Below are positions 5,274 to 5,434 of a stretch of DNA of 5,434 nucleotides, piece after piece (within the stretch, counting starts at the first letter, position 1; each line of letters starts with the position of its first letter). The notes beneath the pieces are model-generated. The model was not told where the DNA came from, did not search any database, and was given only the letters and a program-made list of their open reading frames with translations. This DNA comes from Bacteroidia bacterium (GTDB lineage Bacteria; Bacteroidota; Bacteroidia; NS11-12g; UBA955). Made by a program: the position numbers and the translations under genes. Where the stretch lies: NCBI GenBank assembly GCA_014376345.1, contig JACMRS010000142.1, forward strand, positions 1 to 5,434. The letters are read 5' to 3'.

Positions 5274-5434
5274 CATTTATATTCAAAAATTATTTTGAAT
5301 TCAGTCGGTTTTACATTTATTGATTCCGTGAAATCGTGTAACCAAAAATTATAAAGTGTAACAAGATATTCCAGACAAAAAGTTTTACGCTCCTGAATAG
5401 CTTCCGGATTGAAGTAATTTCTTTTCATTTCTAA
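5273..5434 (-). CDS. Hypothetical protein, partial or small (runs off window edge)
   Basis: On the minus strand a frame is open from the window edge (5434) for 53 codons to TGA at 5273-5275. The visible product starts LEMKRNYFNPEAIQ and ends KPTEFKIIFEYK. It is rich in aromatic and charged residues and has no signal peptide or membrane segment that I can see. I do not recognise it. If it begins at the ATG at 5426-5428 it is a 51-residue protein; if the frame continues it is the C-terminal end of a larger gene, which I find slightly more likely because no start context is visible. It is co-directional with the OmpA-like gene but about 120 bp upstream of it. An 8-bp A/T hairpin (5281-5288 with 5293-5300) lies in its last codons. 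Confidence 0.5.
   Translation of the reverse strand, partial: LEMKRNYFNPEAIQERKTFCLEYLVTLYNFWLHDFTESINVKPTEFKIIFEYK

Overview
The window looks like a chromosomal segment of a member of the Bacteroidota (Bacteroidetes). The DNA is AT-rich. Start codons follow A-rich stretches, without clear Shine-Dalgarno sequences. One promoter matches the Bacteroidetes-type TTTG / TAnnTTTG pattern. The outer-membrane protein has a barrel, calcium-type repeats and an OmpA-like end, an architecture common in that phylum, and the TatC protein has the phylum's cysteine-containing periplasmic loop. I cannot name a genus; a free-living Cytophaga, Chitinophaga or Sphingobacterium-like lineage would fit.

Left part, plus strand: the last 67 codons of sucD (succinyl-CoA synthetase alpha subunit, including the phosphohistidine) are followed after 26 bp by a complete alanine dehydrogenase gene (ald). 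No promoter or terminator is visible between them, so they may be co-transcribed. A strong stem-loop with A/T tails on both sides (1375-1406) lies between ald and the convergent rpiB gene and can terminate transcription from both directions. A second, weaker hairpin follows at 1435-1461.

Middle part, minus strand, read right to left: a Bacteroidetes-type promoter (3496-3527) starts a tight three-gene unit. It contains fabG (3-oxoacyl-ACP reductase), tatC (twin-arginine translocase core subunit, 5 bp after fabG) and rpiB (ribose-5-phosphate isomerase B, overlapping tatC by 11 bp). The three proteins share no pathway; the unit is a compact housekeeping operon covering fatty acid elongation, folded-protein export and the pentose phosphate pathway.

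Right part, minus strand: a 517-residue outer-membrane protein gene, with its own terminator (3546-3580) and a probable promoter near 5209-5238, is a single transcription unit. Its product has a signal peptide, a Thr run, a beta-rich barrel-like domain, three 30-residue Asp/Gly-rich repeats, a Cys cluster and a degenerate OmpA-like C-terminal domain. Upstream is a very AT-rich stretch with two perfect inverted repeats. At the edge is an open frame of 53 codons (5273-5434, minus) that is either the end of an unseen gene or a small gene I do not recognise.

I see no mobile element, CRISPR array, RNA gene, defence locus or evident novel system. The best leads are sequence oddities inside known families: a Glu-to-Val change at the twin-arginine recognition position of TatC, and an OmpA-like domain that lacks the peptidoglycan-binding Asp.
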